A stretch of 64,000 bases of DNA. Origin: Amaurobius ferox. Taxonomy: Eukaryota > Arthropoda > Arachnida > Araneae > Amaurobiidae. The notes beneath the pieces are model-generated. The model made no database searches. It worked only from the letters and a program-made list of their open reading frames with translations, and was not told the DNA's origin. Shown here one piece after another: positions 22,019 through 34,164 of this stretch. Within the stretch, counting starts at the first letter, position 1, and each line of letters begins with the position of its first letter. The position numbers and the translations under genes are program-made. The DNA lies in assembly GCA_951213105.1 (NCBI GenBank), contig OX578145.1, forward strand, positions 11,097,707-11,161,706. Direction: 5' to 3'.

Positions 22019-22224
22019 GGAAATCAATTTTGAGATTGATTGAGAAATCAATTTTGAGATTGATTGAGAAATCAATTTTGAGATTGATTGAGAAATTAAT
22101 TTTGAGAATGACTGAGAAATTAATTTTGAGCTTGATTGAGAAATCCATTTTGAGAATGATTGAGAAATCAATTTTGAGAATGATTGAGAAATCAATTTTG
22201 AGAATGATTGAGAAATCAATTTTA
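22019..22224. repeat. 24-bp minisatellite, about 8 units
   Basis: Unit ATCAATTTTGAGATTGATTG plus AGAA. The first units have AGATTGATT, the later ones AGAATGATT. Because 24 is a multiple of three, several frames on both strands stay open as 8-residue peptide repeats; there is no sign that they are translated. Confidence 0.95.
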
Positions 22225-22380
22225 AGGAATTGTGTTTTCGTAATAAAATCGAAACACATATTCACTTTCCCTACAATACATAGTATATGTCCCTACAATA
22301 CATGAGTGTATAGACTGTATACAGAGTGTATACCAGTACAATACAGAGTGTACAGACTGTATATAAAAGGTATCAACTTA
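22225..22380. repeat. Imperfect short repeats (TACAATACA, GTGTATAGACTGTATA)
   Basis: CCCTACAATACAT occurs twice and variants of CAGAGTGTA(T)AGACTGTAT several times, giving local self-complementary stretches. Confidence 0.7.
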
Positions 22381-23716
22381 TTTTGGCTTTGACATATATG
22401 AGTGTCTGTGCTTGTATGTATTCACTCTACTTAAAACTATCCGTCCGAATATCATAAAATTTAGCAGTTAGGGAAATAATATGCTATCATGGAAATAATT
22501 ACACTTAGGTACAATTCATAAAAATATAACTGGGCTTTTGTTTAAAATGTTTAAAAAAAAAGAATCGTAAAAAATGCAAAAATGTGTTTTTTTACGATTT
22601 TGAAAGAAATATATCTTACTCAAAGAATTGACAACAACAAATTATTCTTTTTTATCATATGACAAAGTGAATAAAACCACATCTATTGTGCTAGGATGAA
22701 CTGTTCTCAAGAAATTTCTGTTTTACTGAATTTTGGCAATCGAATGCCATATATTATGCAACAAGTCGCCAAATGAAAAATAAATTTTATTTTAAGACTA
22801 AATTCAATGCCATTTTACGTTATATGTTATTGTGTATTCTGTTATACGTTATGGTGTGCTTTAAAACTCAAATAAATGGAAATGAGAAAGACTGCAACAC
22901 TTCAGTCTGTAGTGAAAGCCATGTACTGTTCACAAAATATATTTTTCTTCCTTTGTACTATGCATTACTTAGAAGAAAAAGACACTGAATTACAAAATCC
23001 GAAAGTTTTAAAGCTACATTTTCACATATTTGTTTTAAAATCTTTTATAAAAATTCGAGAAAACAGCCCGAAACATCTGTTGAAAAAAAACCCTTACCTC
23101 ATGAATAAATGCATGATTAGAAAAGTGGAGGGCTCAGTAATTAAATTTGACTGAGAAAAGAAGTTCCTTATATTATGATGAGTCTTTATTTTCATATACT
23201 CGGTGCTTTCTACTCTAAGATTTGCCGTGCTTGTTGCTCGGTTTAGTTTCATGTAAAGTTAATTTAAACACTCAAATAAGACACAGAGTCCATTTTGGTT
23301 CTTTTAAAGCACCTAATTTGACATACGTGCTCGGAAAAACTTAAACTTAATTCTTGGAAAATTACACATGAGTATTCAGCGAAATTTTATGTATGAAATT
23401 TATTTATTTTAAATGTGGTAGAAACCGTCGTATTATTAAGTCGAATACTTTGACTGTTAGTCACCACATTTTTACAATACTATTCAGAAAAAATAAATAC
23501 ATTTAAAAATGAATATTTTAAATAAAGGGAAATGGTGAAATATTATTTTTAAATCTTCAAAACTATTTTGAATTTCAGAATTTTATGAGGGGTGCGTGTA
23601 TAAATTACAAATAATACGAAAATCTGATATAGTCAGCTTTTGATTATCCTTAGAGATTCAAATATCTCTTTCTCATTTATCTCACAAATTAATACATAAA
23701 ATATGTACAGTGTTTA
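22381..23716. other. Intergenic; one unrecognised 92-residue frame
   Basis: The frame at 22876-23154 (begins MEMRKTATLQSVVKAMYC, Lys-rich end) has no recognisable domain, no upstream promoter and overlaps another open frame. The rest is AT-rich and unassigned. Confidence 0.35.
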
Positions 23717-25114
23717 ATTTTTAGCACTTTACAACAAAAGTGAAAGTGTTTATGACTTATTCAAGTGTTTATGAATTGTTTATGCAGTTGAATGTGTTTA
23801 TGACTTTGTTCATTCTGTCTGTCCAATAAGTTCCAATAAATTGCAATAAATAGATATTCCAAGAGCAAATTTATAGTAATAACAATAGTATAGCAAAACT
23901 GTTGCCACTAAAAGTAATTTTTATTGAAACTTTCCAAAATAGTTGAAAAGTGTAGGACTTTGTGCTTTCTGTCTGTATGTATGTCTGTCCGTCCGTTGGC
24001 ACGATAACTGCCGTAAAAATATATTCATCAAAATAAAATTTTAGTATGTTGTTGAGACGGTCTGTGGGACATATGGGAATTGTAAATGATTAATATCACC
24101 CAATTAGTTTTGATTTAAACCCGGGTTGAAACAGTGAAATATATTGCACCTTATCAGACCTCTTTTTTCAAACATTTTTTAAGCAAAGTTAAAATTAACA
24201 AATTACTTTGAAAATTTTAGAAAATATTTAAATTATCCCATAATTATATATATATATAAAAATTGAGCAAAATATATTCGGTAGATTTTTAAACAAAAAT
24301 GAAACAGTAATGACACCCATATTACATGACCCAATTTAAATTGAAATATGGCATTCATCTTGTGTCAGAATCGTGATTTTTAAAGTTCTTTTTAATTTAT
24401 ATTTAGTGTTGCATCCGTCATAAAACCGCTTTTTTTTTGCTTAAATTCTGTGCATCTACATACTGAAACAACGCAATTGCAATATATTTGAGTTTATATG
24501 ATCATCAAACTTTGATTATTTCTACAACGAAGCCTAATTTTCACTTATGAATTATGTAAACACCAAAAGATGTTGAATGAATTGTATAAGAATTGCTGCA
24601 TTTCTTTAACGCAAAATTATTTAGCTTATGGAGTCTGAAATATAGCTGATATGAATGAAATATTCATTGATTTTCCACAGAGAACCAGACGATGTTTTCG
24701 ATGAAGTTTTAAGCATAGAGTTAAACTACTTGTACCTCCATGGTTTTAAGTTTTTAAATAAAAAAAATTATTATAGTATTGTGATGAATGGTAAAAAGTT
24801 TGTGAATGAAATGCTACTTTTATATAGAATCGATTTATATTTCGATGACGTCATTTGAATAAAATTCATTTGTTTTCGATGAAGTTTTCAAATATAATAA
24901 ATTATTGTAGTATTATGATAATTTTGAAAATATTACCGAGAAATGTATCGCATTTTAGAGATATTTAAACCAGGCAATTTATATTTCAGTGCCGTCTCTT
25001 GAATAAAGTTCATTTTTTTCAATGAAGGTTTAAGTTTGAGAGATGTTTATATAAAATTGCATTGAAGTTGGAAAGTGTTTCATAATCAATGCTTTATGCA
25101 TGATTGATCTTTCT
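23717..25114 (-). repeat. Repeat family B, copy 2 (with internal duplications)
   Basis: Ends as in copy 1 (TTTTTAGCACTTTACAAC, ATGATTGATCTTTCT). The region next to the hairpin end is duplicated (AGTTGAAAAGTGT-type text at 23745-23830 and again at about 23940), and the TTTCGATGA(A/C)G segment is repeated three times between 24690 and 25030. The frame at 24655-24858 lies inside this repeat. Confidence 0.8.
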
Positions 25115-25119
25115 AGTAT

Positions 25120-25830
25120 TAATATCAATTGTTAAAATAAATGACTATTGTCCAATTCTGGCGCATCACGATGCAAAAGGGTTACGAAAAGTATATTTTT
25201 TTCAGAATTGAACAATCAAGATTCCCGAGAATGTTATTTCATAACATTGCATAAGGAAAGTGAACCTATTGGATGATACTACGTTTCTAATTTTATATAG
25301 GAATTTTTTTATTTAATCAACTATCGTGCAATATCTCGAGAATGGTTCATGCTAGCGTTCTAAATTTTTGTGTCAATGGATTTCTAAGTAGAAATTATGT
25401 ATGATATGATTATCTATTTAACTTTATTGAAAATCCTGTTGATTTTAATTTCATTTGAAAATCGCTCAATATCTCGAGAATGATTTATGCCAGGTTTCTA
25501 AAGTTTGCTTATTAACGAAAAATACTTTAAGACATAAAATACTTTAATCACTTTTAAAGATCCTGATATTTTAATGTTTTTTTTTGGGGGGGGGGGGAAT
25601 TGGAGAGCCTTTCGAACATTCGCATGCGTTTAAAATCAGAAGACTTTCAGTACTCACTGATTGTAAGAATTGTACCCAATTATATTCGAAAGACTTTAGA
25701 CCACACACACACACACAAACACAAACATCATCGTTACATCTAAAATAGTGGTATCGCGCTCAAAAATGTTTAAAATTTTTAAATCCACAGGATCCGGATT
25801 CTGATTTCTAAACCCCATTTCAACACTTTA
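25120..25830 (+). repeat. Diverged family A relative in U1
   Basis: Shares with family A the blocks ATATCTCGAGAATGGTTCAT, GCGTTCTAAA, a CA tract (25703-25722) and the order of parts. A run of G (about 25587-25600) interrupts it. Counterpart in U2 at 31285-32200. Confidence 0.65.
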
Positions 25831-26461
25831 TTACGATGTATTATAAAAAACATAAAATTAATTAACTGCATTGATTCCTTATTTTGTTCCACCTTTGCAT
25901 TGATGATGCGGTTTTCTAGTTAACCTTTCTGATAAATTTCTGATCAAACCTACGAAACTCATATTTAATTTATAATTTCTCGTAAACATGAATCCTTACA
26001 CACTCATTCAAAACCTGCAAATATTTGAAATAAAACAATAACATACTTGCTCTTCAAAACGAGCTTTCGATTAAGATTAATCATAAAACCGTATCAATTA
26101 ATCACTCTCCCACGGAGATTTCTTCTGGAACGTTCCTTTAAAGGAACGATGCTCTCATTTTTCGAGCTTCCTCAAACAGTTGTGGATAATTGCTTTAATT
26201 AAATTTATGGAGACGTTATTGGTAAATGCGCACGACTCAAATTGAGGTCGTGTTATGGTAAATTTTATGGGTTTTAAAGAATCTCTAGGAATATAAAGTA
26301 ACGTCAAAATTACCTAATATAAAGTATAAAATTATTTAAAATCAATACTATTTATATATAAAGTTTTACGTAGCGCATGACTTCAGATACTGAAAATGAG
26401 ACTATAGTGTTACTTTATTTCTTATCTATATAAATAAAGCTGAAAATCCCTCTCGCTATGT

Positions 26462-26590
26462 TAACCTTTTGCTTACGGGTAGGACAGCGTCTATTCCCAA
26501 ACGAAGAACTACTAAAAAAAGACAGGTATTTGACATACCTATCACAAACAGTTCCACCCTTTTTACAGACATTGGCGTCCATGGACAGAT
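26462..26590. repeat. Repeat C, copy in U1
   Basis: ACCTTTTGCTTACGGGTAGG, AAACGAAGAACTACTAAAA and GACAGGTATTTGACATACC match 18345-18460. Absent from U2 at the same place, so it is a separate insertion or a loss. Confidence 0.65.
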
Positions 26591-27479
26591 CTCGAGATGA
26601 ATTCTCTAATTGAGCTTCTCCGACTCTAAAAAAGTGCTTTTGCTTAATGTGTGTATATTAAAGATATAAAAGTGATATCAATTAGATACAGTGTTCAATA
26701 ACACAATCGTACCCGATATACATTTATCCATCGAGTTTCGATTCAAAAGATATTAATTTTACCATTATAGAACTCTCTTATATCGGCAAAACCTTAATGA
26801 GAAGAAGTCGGTTTCTAGGAAATGAGCTTCTGATTAAGATTAATGATGAATACGTAACGATTAATCACGTTCTCACACGATTTCTTTACTTTTGTGAATA
26901 TTTCAATCTCAAAGGACTACGATTATTTCTTAATTTTCGTTCTACCGCAGACTGTTATGGTAGCTGTTTCCATTAAACTCTACCTACCCGCTACCTAATA
27001 AACCCCATTCACCTTTCCCTAAGCACCAGCAACACAGCCTCATAGCCGATACAAATCTTCTAAAATCTCCCTTATTACTGATATTGCTGGATAAAACCTC
27101 AAACGAGCCTTTTGTGGAACCATCTTATCAAAATTGCTATAAATTTCAATCTTAGCGAAGACTGAACGCTCAGGTGATTTTCTTCATCCTTTGTAAGTGG
27201 TTTTTAATGGAGTATCTGTTTCGAAAATGCAAACTGGAAGGAGGGGTGATAAATCACGATCTTCTGAAATTCATATTACAATTTCGTACCGGAAACTTGG
27301 AAATAGACTTATTGTAGAATATTCCGATAGCCTTGTTCGGTATATACCCTCCTCCCCCCTTCATTTTATAGCGTTTACTAAACTGGTACTGGTAGAAAAT
27401 GAATTTTGTGGGTAAAAACAATATCAATCAAAACATCTTGGGTACTATAAAATAATTTTTAAAAGAAGAACATTCTTGC

Positions 27480-27955
27480 TTTACTTATAGACTATTTCAT
27501 ATTTATAAAAGGATAGTACTGTAATAGGGTTTGAAATCAGATCCTAGGATTTCGAAGGATATACACGTTTCGTTTTAATCCTCACTGACGGAGAATCTAC
27601 CCTTTTTAACAACGTTCTATTCACTTTGTTAACATTTACTGACAATATCTTTTAAACTATAAAATATATATAGAAATAAGAGCGACAAAAATATTCAGTA
27701 AGAAATCCAGGGACGAGATCAATAATTTATTTTTGCAAAACTCTCATAGCTGTCGAATAATAAATAGTCTTGTCAATTTAAATTAAATTAAAAAGTGATG
27801 GTTTGCTGATTGATTTAAAGAGAGGCTGATTTAGCTAAAGAGAGGTCTAAACACCTCAAGTTTAAATTTAACTACCCTGTATGATTGTCTGACTGCTAAA
27901 ACGTAACATTATGTATAGAAAGTCATGTGATAGTCACAGATCTTTTTTCTTTGTA
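27480..27955 (-). repeat. Short A-like repeat in U1
   Basis: Starts with a degenerate hairpin (CTATTTCATATTTATAAAAG) and ends AGAAAGTCATGTGATAGTCA plus CAGATCTTTTTT. Counterparts at 39712-40255 (U2) and 43995-44465 (U3). Confidence 0.65.
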
Positions 27956-28496
27956 TCATTTTCCTAATTTTATGAAGGATTACTACCAGTCTACCAATAA
28001 AGGTGTCTTTAACTTATCCATATTTCCTTTTTATAACCGTCCCCGTTTGCATACAGAAACTAATTTTTGGAACATATCTTTTCTAAAAAAAGATACAGTA
28101 AAAATATTGAAGAGCCTCTTCGTGCCTTTTTATAATTATCATCAAAAAAGAAAAAAAAAACTTCGCCCTTGTCCTTTGTAGAAAGTGTGTCTATTTTCAA
28201 TAAAAACCACTACAAATAGTAGGAAAAAAATAGTAGTATAAAAGGCGAATTTCCTTTGATGTGCTGTTCAAAATATGTTTTTGATTAATATCTTCACAAA
28301 TATGATTTAAATTGAGAAATTTTCTTAAAAAACCGGGAACAATCTCGCTAATAGCTAATGAAATTTCAAAATTCTAAAATTACATTGCATTTGGAGCAGA
28401 GGAATAACAAGAGGCTATTACAAATTTGAGGCAAAGTTCACTTGGCCGTACCAAGACCATTGTAAATGTCTCCACTGTACCATATACTATTAATAA

Positions 28497-28510
28497 TGAT
28501 AATAATGATG

Positions 28511-28553
<43 letters not shown>
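28497..28553. repeat. (AAT)n microsatellite, U1 allele
   Basis: Long ATA/AAT run. The matching positions in U2 (about 40793-40824) and U3 (about 45018-45056) are shorter, so the three paralogues differ in repeat number. Confidence 0.9.
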
Positions 28554-28554
<1 letters not shown>

Positions 28555-28759
28555 GACTACAAATTTTATGCATAAAACCATTGCTTTGAATTTAAATCAA
28601 CCGATTTCTGAAATTAATTATTATTATCGTTGTCCAAAAATTAATCAATTATTGTTCAATTGTTACGAATATCAATAATATCATCACGGCATAGTATCTT
28701 TCCCGAGGAAAAATGATATTTAAAGGCAATTATTATTTAAAGGTTTGAGTCGTTTGATT

Positions 28760-29150
28760 TCGGCGACCCAATCGTTGGACTCGATAGCACATTTAGCGAA
28801 ATATTTCTAAGTCAGTGACTTTTGGCGAGTTCTGGAAACGTCTCGAATCTTATAAATGGGTTTAGAACTTTACGAATTACGTCGTCTTTTCTAGAAGGGC
28901 AGACCCCGGGGTTTTGGAAGCGTCAGCGAGCGTAGGACACGTAGGCGGTCGTGTACGCCGGCATGATTGAATGCGCTTGCGAAGTTAACAAGGGACGGCC
29001 TTAACAGGCTATTACGCCTGCCTAGAAGTCAACACCAAAGTGTTCGTGAAGCGAGCGTCAATGAGTAGGAGGCGAAGCCTCCCGACTTGTGAAGCGAATT
29101 ACAGGAGTTGGCAAGCGTAGCAAGCACTGAGCGGAGCCACCAACTAAGTT
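28760..29150. repeat. GC-rich island with GCGAAG/AGCGAG words (U1)
   Basis: Words such as CGTCAGCGAGCGTAGGACAC, GGAGGCGAAGCCTCC (perfect hairpin) and GGCAAGCGTAGCAAGC are packed in about 400 bp of AT-poor sequence. Counterparts at 41030-41425 and 45250-45655. No open frame is conserved among the three. Confidence 0.7.
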
Positions 29151-29922
29151 AAATAGAACTGCCATTTTACAATCACTGTATATTCGCTGGATATTTATAT
29201 TAAAAGTTATACTTCAGTTATTTGACTTATCGTATGTAAGGGGTTTAAACGTTATCCCAAATTTCGAGTTCAGCTTGAAAACTGTTAAGATAATCACGAT
29301 TTACCCAATAATTCCGACAGAAAGCTTCATTGAAATATCTTATCCAACGTTAACAATACTTCCTAATCTTTCTTTATATCTAACTCGCTCGTTACTTCTT
29401 TCAAAATTCAACGGGGCATCAATCTGAACACCCACGGGTATGAAGAGAAAATATTGTAGGCGGAAATCCCGTATCTCAACCCCAAAATGTTGGACGAGAA
29501 GTACAGCAGAGGTCCAGAGCATTCCTCACACGGAGCCTGCAATTTTCCATTAAATAACCTGAGTTTAGAGAAGTGAGGTAGTTATAAAATCTTCAGACGT
29601 GAATTAATGCAGACAGGTTTTCTGTGATTGCGCCCTGGGGCGCCGTTCTTGAAAATTCGCATTCAGTCGTATACTTGACGGCGTTACACTGTAATTGTTT
29701 CGCGACCGAGGGAAATGGCAGAAATGAACTCACTTAAAATTAAGCTTCTAAAGAATTAGAATCAAAATTACCCAAACTATCTCGGATTGTGTTGAGTTTT
29801 ACCGGTGTAGTGAGTATTAGCATACCTACGCCCTGCCTTGTTGTCCAGTTTCGACTTTTTATGTCCCCGGTGGGGTCGTGCTTTCGGGGGTGTTCTATGA
29901 GATTTTACACCCCCCACTCCCC

Positions 29923-30207
29923 GGGCGCGGTAGCCTATTGGTTAGCGCGCTGGAGTTGCACTCGGTAGGTCCGGGTTCGATTCCAGCCACTGCCAAAACT
30001 GCCGCCGTGTTCATGCGGAGTACGATCACGTTAAACATGTGGGTCCGAAAGTCCTTCCGAGAGGTTGGTGGTAGGGGAAGGAGGGCACGGTCCCTGTGGA
30101 TGCCTCCCCCACTGGGTTTTGGTCCAAATTGGGTGGCACTTCCCGACCGTCCAAACAGTTACCTTACACCTTTCTGGTAGGTCGGACGGTCTGGGTCTCA
30201 ACAACAA
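29923..30207 (+). mobile_element. SINE family 1, tRNA-headed, complete
   Basis: 285 bp. tRNA-like head GGGCGCGGTAGCCTATTGGT with an A box, and B box GGGTTCGATTCC at about 29974. The body runs through GGTTGGTGGTAGGGGAAGG. The 3' hairpin has a GACCGTCC / GGACGGTC stem, and the tail is CTCAACAACAA. Flanked by perfect 13-bp duplications CCCCCCACTCCCC (29910-29922 and 30208-30220). U3 has the empty site at about 46561-46590. Confidence 0.93.
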
Positions 30208-30290
30208 CCCCCCACTCCCCATTTTGTTCACTCAGTACGAAAACACGAAAATGCTTTCTCAGTTAGCTGCGGTCTAGTAGTCGATATTAT

Positions 30291-30496
30291 TCTTTTTCCC
30301 TATCCTAATACAACATATCCCTTACTATGTATTTTAGGGTAAAAATGGAAAATAATAAATGCTATGCTAACAATTTTTATTAAAATCCTGGAGAAAATGT
30401 TCGATTTGATTTATTAGTTGGAAGTGCAGAAGGAATGTACCAGACGATTTTGTCCAGTTTTTCCCCCCTGTAGTTTGATAAAATTTGATAACTAAA
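30291..30496. other. Spacer between U1 and a SINE
   Basis: AT-rich, no feature recognised. Confidence 0.4.
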
Positions 30497-30509
30497 ACAA
30501 AAATTGTGT

Positions 30510-30900
30510 TGTTGTTGTTGCTGAGTCCCAGTCCGTCCGACATACCAGAAAGGTGTAAGGTAACCGTTTGGACGGCCGGGAAGTGCCACCCAATTTAGAC
30601 CGGAACCCAGTAGGGGAGGCATCCACAGGGACCGTACACTCCTTCCCCTACCACCGACCTCTCGGAAGGACTTACAGGCCCACATGTTTAACGTGATCGT
30701 ACTCCGCATGGACACGGCGGCAGTTGTGGCAGCGTGCAAATCCAGCGCGCAAACCACTGAGCTACAGCGCCCGAAATGTGCCAACAGCACGCGGTGTTCC
30801 TAGGTGGTCACCCACCCAAGTACTAACCGGGCCCGATGCTGCTTGACTTCGGTGATCTAACGAGAACCGGTGTTTTCAGCACGGTAGGGCCGTTGGCTTG
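30510..30900 (-). mobile_element. SINE family 1, 5S rRNA-headed composite
   Basis: Minus strand order: 5S rRNA-like head (30897-30780), tRNA-like remnant with A box but no B box, SINE body, 3' hairpin, (CAA)n tail. Flanked by perfect 13-bp duplications ACAAAAATTGTGT (30497-30509 and 30901-30913). Relative to the tRNA-headed form, 27 nt including the B box are missing from the tRNA part. Confidence 0.93.
30780..30897 (-). pseudogene. 5S rRNA-derived SINE head
   Basis: 118 bp with the 5S landmarks: starts GCCAACGGCCCTACC, contains CGGTTCTCGTTAGATCACCG, AAGTCAAGCAGC (A box), GGTTAGTACTTGGGTGGG and GTGACCACCTAGGAACACCG (C box), and ends GTGCTGTTGGC. It is part of the SINE, not a free 5S gene, because it continues into the SINE body inside one pair of target duplications. 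Confidence 0.9.
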
Positions 30901-30913
30901 ACAAAAATTGTGT

Positions 30914-31280
30914 GAAGTTTTAAATAGAATATTTTGAAAATTTTGAAAAAATTTTACTCCCATACAGGGCAATGTACGGAGAAAGCACTGGAATAGGGTC
31001 AAATATAGGATCTCAAGTTTTCGACTGATTTACATGGATTAACCCTACAGAAAAAGTTAATGCAAAAATCTAAGTGCGTCCGTAATACAGGCAGCCAAAC
31101 TAGATTGAAAACTATTCGAGCTTTATTTCTTTTATAGCAAAAATTATGACGGACAAGATCCACCGAATAAAGATTTTCTCATTGAATTAATATTACGTCA
31201 ATTATTATTGAGCCTTTTGGGCAAATTATGTGTCCAAAAGGATGATTTTTTCTCGCTCGCTTTGTAAATATTAATCAAAA
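30914..31280. other. A-like fragment and spacer
   Basis: 30950-31050 resembles the hairpin end of family A (GGAGAAAGCACTGGAATAGG, GGATCTCAAGTTTTCGACTG). Otherwise nothing is recognised. Confidence 0.45.
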
Positions 31281-31736
31281 TTCAATTGGCGTTATTAATA
31301 TCAATTGCTGAAATAAATGACTATTATCGAATTCTGGAGCATCAAAATATAAAAGAATTACGAAAAGTATTTTTTTTTTTAGAATTGAACAATCGAGATT
31401 CACGAGAATGTTATTCCTTAATATTGCATATGGAAAGTGAACCTACTGGATGATACTACGTTTCTAATTTTATATAGGTATTTTTTTTTTATTTAATCGA
31501 CTATCGTGCAATATCTCGAGAATGGTTCATGCTAGCGTTCTAAATTTCTGTGTCAATCGTTTTTTAAGTAAAAATTATGTATGATATGATTATCTATTTA
31601 ACTTTACATCTATTGACATTAAAATCCTGTTGATTTTAATGTTATTCAAAAATCGCTCAATATCTCGAGAATGGTTTATGCCAGCGTTCTAAAGTTTGCT
31701 TATTATCGAAAAATTAAGTCTGGAAAACAGTATTCA

Positions 31737-32032
31737 ACAATTCTTACAATCGGTGAATACTGAAAGCCTTTTGATTTTAAATGCACTCGAATATTCGAAA
31801 GGCTCTCGAATTTTCACAGGAATTTTGAAAAAAATAGTCATTAAAATATCAAGATATTTGAAATTGAGGAAAAACAAAGTCTGGAAAAACTTTGTTTTTC
31901 CTCAATTTCAAATATCTTGATATTTTAATGACTATTTTTTTCAAAATTCCTGTGAAAATTCGAGAGCCTTTCGAATATTCGAGTGCATTTAAAATCAAAA
32001 GGCTTTCAGTATTCACCGATTGTAAGAATTGT
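31737..32032. repeat. Perfect 144-bp palindrome, 8-nt spacer
   Basis: The arms 31737-31880 and 31889-32032 are exact inverse copies as far as I can check by eye; the spacer is CTGGAAAA. The right arm is in the same order as U1, so the left arm is the added inverted copy. Because the arms mirror each other, both strands show similar short open frames. Confidence 0.93.
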
Positions 32033-32047
32033 ACCCAATTATATTCG

Positions 32048-32085
32048 AAAAACGTTAGTCCACACACACACACACACACACAAAC
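32048..32085. repeat. (CA)n microsatellite in U2
   Basis: CA run at the place where the A-related repeat of U1 has a similar tract (about 25703). Confidence 0.85.
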
Positions 32086-33032
32086 ATCATCGTTACATTT
32101 AAAATAGTGGAATCGCGCTCAAAAATGTTCAAAACTTTCAAATCCGCAGAAAACGCGGATTCTGATTTTCAAACCCCATTTCAACACTTTATTACGATGT
32201 ATTGTAAGAAACGTAAAATTAATTAACTGCATTGGTTCCTTATTTTGTGCGATAGAACTGCTGTGAATTCTTGAAGCAGTTTTCTAGTTACTCTTTCTGA
32301 TATATTTATGATCAAGCCTACGAAATTCATATTTCATTTATACGAGTAATTTCTCACAAACATAAATCCTTACCAACCCATTCAAATTTTACAAATATTT
32401 GACGTAAAGCAATGCTCTTCAAAACGAGCTTTCGATTAAGATTAATCATAAAACCGTTTCGATTAATCACTCTCCCACGGAGATTTCTTCTGGAACGTCC
32501 TTTAAAGGAACGCTGTTCTTATTTTTCGAGCTTCCTCAAAGAGTTATGGATAATTGTTTTAATTAAATTTATTGAGACGTTATTGGTTAATGCGCAGGAC
32601 TCAAATTGGGGTCGTGTTATGATAAATTTTATGGGCTTTAAAGAATCTCTAGGAATATAAAGTAACGTCAAATTACCTAATATAAAGTAGAAAATTATTT
32701 AAAATCAAGACTATTTATACAGGGTGATTATAATTAAAGTTGCGATTTTAAAACTCTAAAGTAAGAACCAACCACTGGTCAGAATGATCTGATATTTGAC
32801 CTGAGTATACGTGAAGCAATGGAATTTTGCTTGGTGAAAAAAAAAATAATTTCAAAAACGTACCGATAGGTGGCAGTGTACGAATCCAGGATGGAATTTG
32901 CTTGACGAAAAACGAAAAAATTAGCCGCTAGGTCACGCTGAAGCATACCTCTATTTTGGAGGTATGCTAATTAAGACTGAGCATGCACACCCCACATTAC
33001 AGTTATGTTAAAAACGAGGAGCACATGCAGTT

Positions 33033-34164
33033 TTGATTGAGTGCCTTGTCATGACTCTAGACTCTGTCACTGAAGATCGTGCTTTGCTCGTAAAGCTTTT
33101 CTACCTGAACGGTGACTGCGCGTTAACGGCTCCCAGTAGGTTCCGGACATTAAAGGGCTTAAAATCTGGTTCAATGTCTGCATTTGGCCTACGGAAGATG
33201 ATTCTTAAATTTGAAGAGATTAGTTCATTGGGCGTGAAGTGAGGCAGAGGGGGGAAAGCAATTGTTGAGACATCAGTGGAATACGTGGCTACAGCGATAC
33301 AGAAAGAGACGATCAGTGGGTGTGGGAATCTGCAGTGCATCGGAAATTGCCCTATCGTTAGACAGGAATGTCAGCGCAATCTGTAAAATTTTAAGAAACA
33401 TCCTGCAGTGTTATCCGTATAAAATTACGCATGTTCAAGAGTTGCTTCCTGCTGACCTGCCCCAACGAGAAGTTTTCGCGCTACAATTTCTTGTTCGGAT
33501 GATAGTGGACAATGGATGGCCATGGAACATTTTGTGGACAGACGCATCCCATTTCTATCTGCAAGGTGCTGTCAATACGCAAAATTGCAGAATATGAGCG
33601 AACAAGAATTCATTCCCAATGCAACCATTGCCTCTTCATTCTGCAAAGATCACTGTGTGGTGCTGGTTTACGGCAACGTTTATCGTTGGCCCATTATTTT
33701 TCGAGGAGATAGGTCCTGCGGACCCCGTTACTTGTATCGTCACTGGTCAGCAGTATGAAGCTCTTTTGCGGAACCATATCATTCCCGTACTTCAACAGCG
33801 TCTGAATAGCACAACTTTTATGCAAGATAGCGCTCCTCCGCACATTGCAACACCAGTGAAGCAGCTGCTGAATATCCATTTCGGAAATGACAGGATTATC
33901 AGCCGTCATTTCCCAATAGTCTGGCCGCCACTTTCACCTGACCTTAATTCTTGGGACTTCTGGCTTTGGGTGCACCTCTAGAATATTGTGTACAGTGGTC
34001 GGATTGCGAACTTGGCTGACTTAAAAGCATGCATTACGCACCACATCTACAGCATCACCTCTGATAAACTCCGATCTGTTGTAGAACATGCTGTTTTGTG
34101 CTTTCAACTCGTAGACGAGCTCGGTGGGCAGCATATTGAACATCTCTTGCCTATATTTGCTTAA
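33033..34164 (+). pseudogene. Tc1/mariner transposase, few inactivating changes
   Basis: The DNA-binding N-terminus is in one frame (33033-33242, [18 protein letters not shown]), ends at TGA, and the frame shifts near 33330. The catalytic part is a single frame from 33262 to 34164, interrupted only by TGA at 33595-33597 (after QNCRI, where Trp is expected) and TAG at 33979-33981 (after WLWVHL). All three catalytic Asp are present: D in LWTDASHF (33541), D in FMQDSAPPH (33826) and D in PLSPDLNSWDF (33940). The last two are 37 residues apart. The enzyme would cut and paste the element at TA sites. It is a fairly young relic. Confidence 0.88.

Larger units (their letters stand above)
25115..30290. 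repeat. Segmental unit U1
   Basis: Homologous to U2 (31281-32717 plus 36916-37665 plus 39225-41502), and from about 27000 also to U3 (43510-46650). It contains an A-related repeat (25120-25810), repeat C (26462-26590), a short A-like repeat (27480-27955), an AAT microsatellite, a GC-rich island and a SINE (29923-30207). There is no mariner: the target is intact at 26351-26363. No gene is recognised in it. Confidence 0.8.

Noticed and set aside
22019..22224. Regular 24-bp repeats as a CRISPR array or as a repeat protein
   Set aside because: The units are contiguous with no unique spacers, and the host is eukaryotic. The open frames follow from the unit length being a multiple of three.
29923..29995. 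Functional tRNA gene (also heads at 36300-36367, 37822-37888, 38203-38270 and 42464-42530)
   Set aside because: A and B boxes are present, but the acceptor stem does not pair and the sequence continues into SINE bodies.
30031..30277. Several open frames over SINE copies (29878-30277, 30380-30790, 36109-36378, 52698-52946)
   Set aside because: The same pseudo-peptide recurs at every SINE because the SINE body happens to be open. These are non-coding Pol III elements.
30780..30897. Free 5S rRNA gene
   Set aside because: It is joined to a SINE body inside a single pair of target duplications and the same fusion recurs at 52936-53053.
31696..32079. Pair of near-identical proteins on opposite strands
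   Set aside because: Produced by the perfect palindrome; no start context, domain or conservation in U1.
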